Notes under the pieces: generated by a model
What the model was told of the DNA's origin: nothing
Seen by the model: only the letters and a program-made list of their open reading frames with translations
The model's database searches: none
Shown: positions 24,328 through 26,099 of the stretch, one piece after another
How positions within the stretch are numbered: position 1 is the first letter of the stretch
Layout of the letters: every line of letters starts with the position of its first letter
Made by a program: the position numbers and the translations under genes
Source of the DNA: a virus
Virus record (IMG/VR): IMGVR_UViG_3300015367_000021
Coordinates: 1-26,099 of that record
DNA length: 26,099 nucleotides
Direction: 5' to 3' (one strand)

Positions 24328-25697
24328 CGGAATGATTTAAACATCTTTCTAAAGCTGCTTTGTTTAACGGGCTCACGGGATACACGTATGTCTATAGTCT
24401 TGGTCTGCCTAGCAAACTCTGACGTACCTGTAAGCAGTCCATAGCTATAAGCCTCACCTAGTGTACGTATAGCATCAGCTCCGTGTGAGAACTCATCATG
24501 TACAGGACGTTCATTAGTAGCTGCCCCAGTTTGCACCTCACGCTTACGATAGTACTCTAAGCAGTCCAACCCTGATGGTATAGGAGTCATCTTAGTACCA
24601 AACTGCTTTGAACAGTTGGCTCTATGGATCACGAAGCGGGGCATGAGATCACGCACTTGGTTTATCCCTAGCCAAATGTCTGGCGTTCTAGGAACAACAC
24701 ATAGGTCTGTCATACCAGCATCCTTCAAATCGCTTATCCATGTCTTACCACCCCTATCTCTTGTGTTAGCATCATGGGGTAGATGGTGCATCTTGATAGG
24801 CTTGCCATACCTTTTCTCCCAAATGAGGCATTGATCTACGTAATAAGCAGGCGTCCTACCCGTGTCTGAGAAGTAGTTAAGCAGCAGAATGTCCCTATTG
24901 ACTAGCTGTACTAGCCATATACACGTGAAATCCGACTGCCCTAAGTCCCAGAAAGTATACATTGGATGGCCTTGCTCCATAGGAAAGTCCATAATTCTGT
25001 TCTCTTTACGTAGGTGGTTTATCTGATTGGCGTAAATAGAACCAGGAACAGGAGCCTCAAAGCTACATTCATACTCTCTATCAAAGGCTTCCTTACCCAT
25101 TACCTTTAAAGCTGAGTCCAATTCAGACTGCGGAAGAAGCTCAGACTTACTGGCTGGTAGGAACAAGGTGAAGTAGTCGTCGTCATGCAGCGCATTGTCG
25201 AACAACGTAAAGAAGCTATTGCGTCCCTTTGGCGTACCAATCCACAAACACCAACCAAGACGGTCAGACAAAGCAGGCCGTAGAATGTTCTTAAAGAAAT
25301 CCCCATCCATGTCAGCAGGCTCATCCACTACCACCCCATCTAAGTAGAGTCCACGAAGGCTTTCGCTATTGTCAGCACCATACAAGGTAATCCTACCACC
25401 CTTAGGAAGCTGTATGTACAACTCAGACTCACTCACTTTCCTGTCTGGTATCCCCGCCGTAAAGTCTTTCAAGTACTGCCAAGCAACAGCCTTAGCCTGT
25501 ATGCGATAGGGAGCTATGTATGCAAACCTAGGATTCTTATTAGCACAAAGCAAAGCACCCCTTATAAGCTGGTTTAAACTAGCCACAGTCTTTCCAGACC
25601 GTCTATGCGCCACAACCACCATCCACCGCTTCTTACACTCATGCAGCGGCATAAACTGATCCCGAGGACAATAAGCTATCTCTACATCCTTATTCAT
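24324..25697 (-). CDS. Terminase large subunit
   Basis: The 457-aa protein is the DNA-packaging motor and nuclease. Walker A is HRRSGKT (31-37), Walker B VVVDE (122-126), and the coupling motif LWIGTPKGRN (151-160). The RNase H-like nuclease has DLGQSD (251-256), HLPHDA (305-310, with D309) and a final HDEFSHGADA (400-409), supplying the metal-binding acids. The length is typical for the family. It acts at the portal vertex during head filling. The ATG overlaps the stop of a tiny membrane-peptide ORF (ATGA) and an AAGGAG lies 11 bases upstream. No small terminase gene is identifiable in the window; the truncated gene at the right edge could be one. Confidence 0.93.
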   Translation of the reverse strand: MNKDVEIAYCPRDQFMPLHECKKRWMVVVAHRRSGKTVASLNQLIRGALLCANKNPRFAYIAPYRIQAKAVAWQYLKDFTAGIPDRKVSESELYIQLPKGGRITLYGADNSESLRGLYLDGVVVDEPADMDGDFFKNILRPALSDRLGWCLWIGTPKGRNSFFTLFDNALHDDDYFTLFLPASKSELLPQSELDSALKVMGKEAFDREYECSFEAPVPGSIYANQINHLRKENRIMDFPMEQGHPMYTFWDLGQSDFTCIWLVQLVNRDILLLNYFSDTGRTPAYYVDQCLIWEKRYGKPIKMHHLPHDANTRDRGGKTWISDLKDAGMTDLCVVPRTPDIWLGINQVRDLMPRFVIHRANCSKQFGTKMTPIPSGLDCLEYYRKREVQTGAATNERPVHDEFSHGADAIRTLGEAYSYGLLTGTSEFARQTKTIDIRVSREPVKQSSFRKMFKSFR

Positions 25698-25795
25698 AAC
25701 TCGTCAGGCTCCTTAGGAAACCATATCATAGCCAAACAAAAAACTAAAACTAAGAAGGCCATTGCTATAAAGTAGGGGGAGTGGGGGGAGTACAT
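25694..25795 (-). CDS. Possible tiny membrane peptide before terminase
   Basis: A frame of 33 codons (from ATG 25795) or 22 codons (from ATG 25762) ends with a TGA that overlaps the terminase ATG. Its central run MAFLVLVFCLAMIW is a single membrane-spanning segment, followed by the charged tail FPKEPDEL. A topology with an outside or periplasmic N-terminus is possible. Neither start has a good SD. It could be a tiny holin-like or membrane peptide, or a leader that couples translation into terminase through the shared AAGGAG. Function is unknown and reality is uncertain. Confidence 0.45.
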   Translation of the reverse strand: MYSPHSPYFIAMAFLVLVFCLAMIWFPKEPDEL

Positions 25796-26035
25796 AGGGG
25801 GGTCTTAGAGAAAATCTATAAAATGTTCTGGAATGGGCTGTGGGATGTGGAGCTGTATAAAGGAATCCTCAATCGTCGAAGGGGGGTGGCGTGGTACATG
25901 GGGTAGGGTCACAACGAAAATTGGGCAGAATTCCCACGAATGATATAACACGCGCGCACACGCGCAATATAACCCGCGCCCGTATAATATCGCGGGCGTG
26001 AAACCGCGCGCAATACGCGCCCGTATAATATCAAA
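25796..26035. promoter_or_regulatory. Non-coding block upstream of the packaging genes
   Basis: No convincing gene is seen here. From right to left it holds a GC-rich repeat block (25961-26032), an AT-balanced stretch, and two G-rich tracts on the plus strand (about 25771-25806, which crosses the tiny ORF start, and 25879-25902). A 27-codon minus-strand frame starts at 25899 but lacks an SD. The place before the whole late operon fits a promoter and/or a terminator of the upstream gene. Confidence 0.55.
25961..26032. repeat. Duplicated GC-rich element with a hairpin
   Basis: A 17-base sequence, CGCGCCCGTATAATATC, occurs exactly twice (25975-25991 and 26016-26032). Each copy is preceded by CGCGCAATA (25961-25969 and 26007-26015), so the block is an imperfect duplication. 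CGCCCG and CGGGCG flank the first copy's TATAAT-containing loop, so a stem of 6 bp can form (25977-25998). Alternating CG/CA steps just before it (about 25950-25966) add to the unusual character. It may be a regulatory or packaging-recognition element. Confidence 0.75.
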
Positions 26036-26099
26036 TTATTCAATTTCAAGGGGTTGTGAAGGTTCTGCTTGTTTAAGTTCAACAGGTTTAGAAGCCCAA
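26036..26099 (-). CDS. C-terminal end of an unidentified gene (5' part outside window)
   Basis: An open frame enters from the right edge and ends in TAA at 26036-26038, giving 20 codons that read ASKPVELKQAEPSQPLEIE after a first Trp. The Pro/Glu/Gln-rich end looks like a protein tail. Position before terminase would suit a small terminase subunit or another packaging or late-transcription gene, but nothing in the sequence identifies it. The first GC-rich repeat begins 4 bases past the stop. Confidence 0.5.
   Translation of the reverse strand, partial: WASKPVELKQAEPSQPLEIE

Noticed and set aside
25983-26029. Two TATAAT boxes on the plus strand as ordinary promoters
   Set aside because: No -35-like sequence lies about 17 bases before either, and plus-strand transcription would be antisense to the upstream gene.

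Overview
The window is the late (virion morphogenesis) half of a tailed-phage or prophage genome of podovirus type. Every supported gene lies on the minus strand, so the transcription order runs from base 26099 down to base 1. Genes are packed with start/stop overlaps (ATGA, TAATG, TTGA) or gaps of a few bases. Two gaps exceed 150 bases: about 240 bases upstream of the packaging genes and 175 bases upstream of the major capsid gene. Base composition is moderate (by eye about 40-45% GC), except for a very GC-rich repeat block near the right edge.

Layout in transcription order. (1) 26036-26099: the last 20 codons of an unidentified gene. (2) 25796-26035: a non-coding block with duplicated GC-rich elements and G-rich tracts. 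(3) 23354-25795: packaging region with a tiny hydrophobic peptide, the large terminase subunit and three small genes. (4) 18411-23351: head region with a T7-type portal (head-tail connector), a small beta-rich protein, a Bbp19-like protein, an unknown 239-aa protein, a scaffold-like protein, an unknown 108-aa protein and a GroES-like co-chaperonin. (5) 16730-18410: three consecutive hairpins, then the major capsid protein and a probable decoration or head-associated protein. (6) 12981-16657: tail adaptor (T7 gp11-like) and tail nozzle (T7 gp12-like). (7) 5454-12984: a GNAT-fold protein and the gp14-, gp15- and gp16-like internal or ejection proteins. (8) 4035-5457: a 43-aa acidic peptide and a PurD-like ATP-grasp ligase. 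(9) 1-4032: a tail-fibre adaptor, a collagen-linked pectate-lyase-fold tailspike and a second fibre-like protein that begins with a Sec-type signal peptide and runs off the left edge.

Together these genes make a DNA-packaging motor, a capsid built on a scaffold (possibly with help from the phage's own co-chaperonin), a short tail, an ejection apparatus and surface-binding spikes. No integrase, repressor, replication gene or lysis cassette is visible, so lifestyle cannot be judged. The host is not identifiable. Many starts lack a Shine-Dalgarno sequence and have AT-rich leaders instead, which would suit Bacteroidota-like or other SD-poor hosts, but several genes have good SD sequences.

The points most worth a second look are the ATP-grasp ligase coupled to an acidic mini-peptide, the signal peptide on a fibre-like protein, the GroES homologue beside the capsid gene with its structured leader, the carbohydrate-binding-like modules shared by the two tail-tube proteins, and the duplicated GC-rich element upstream of the terminase.
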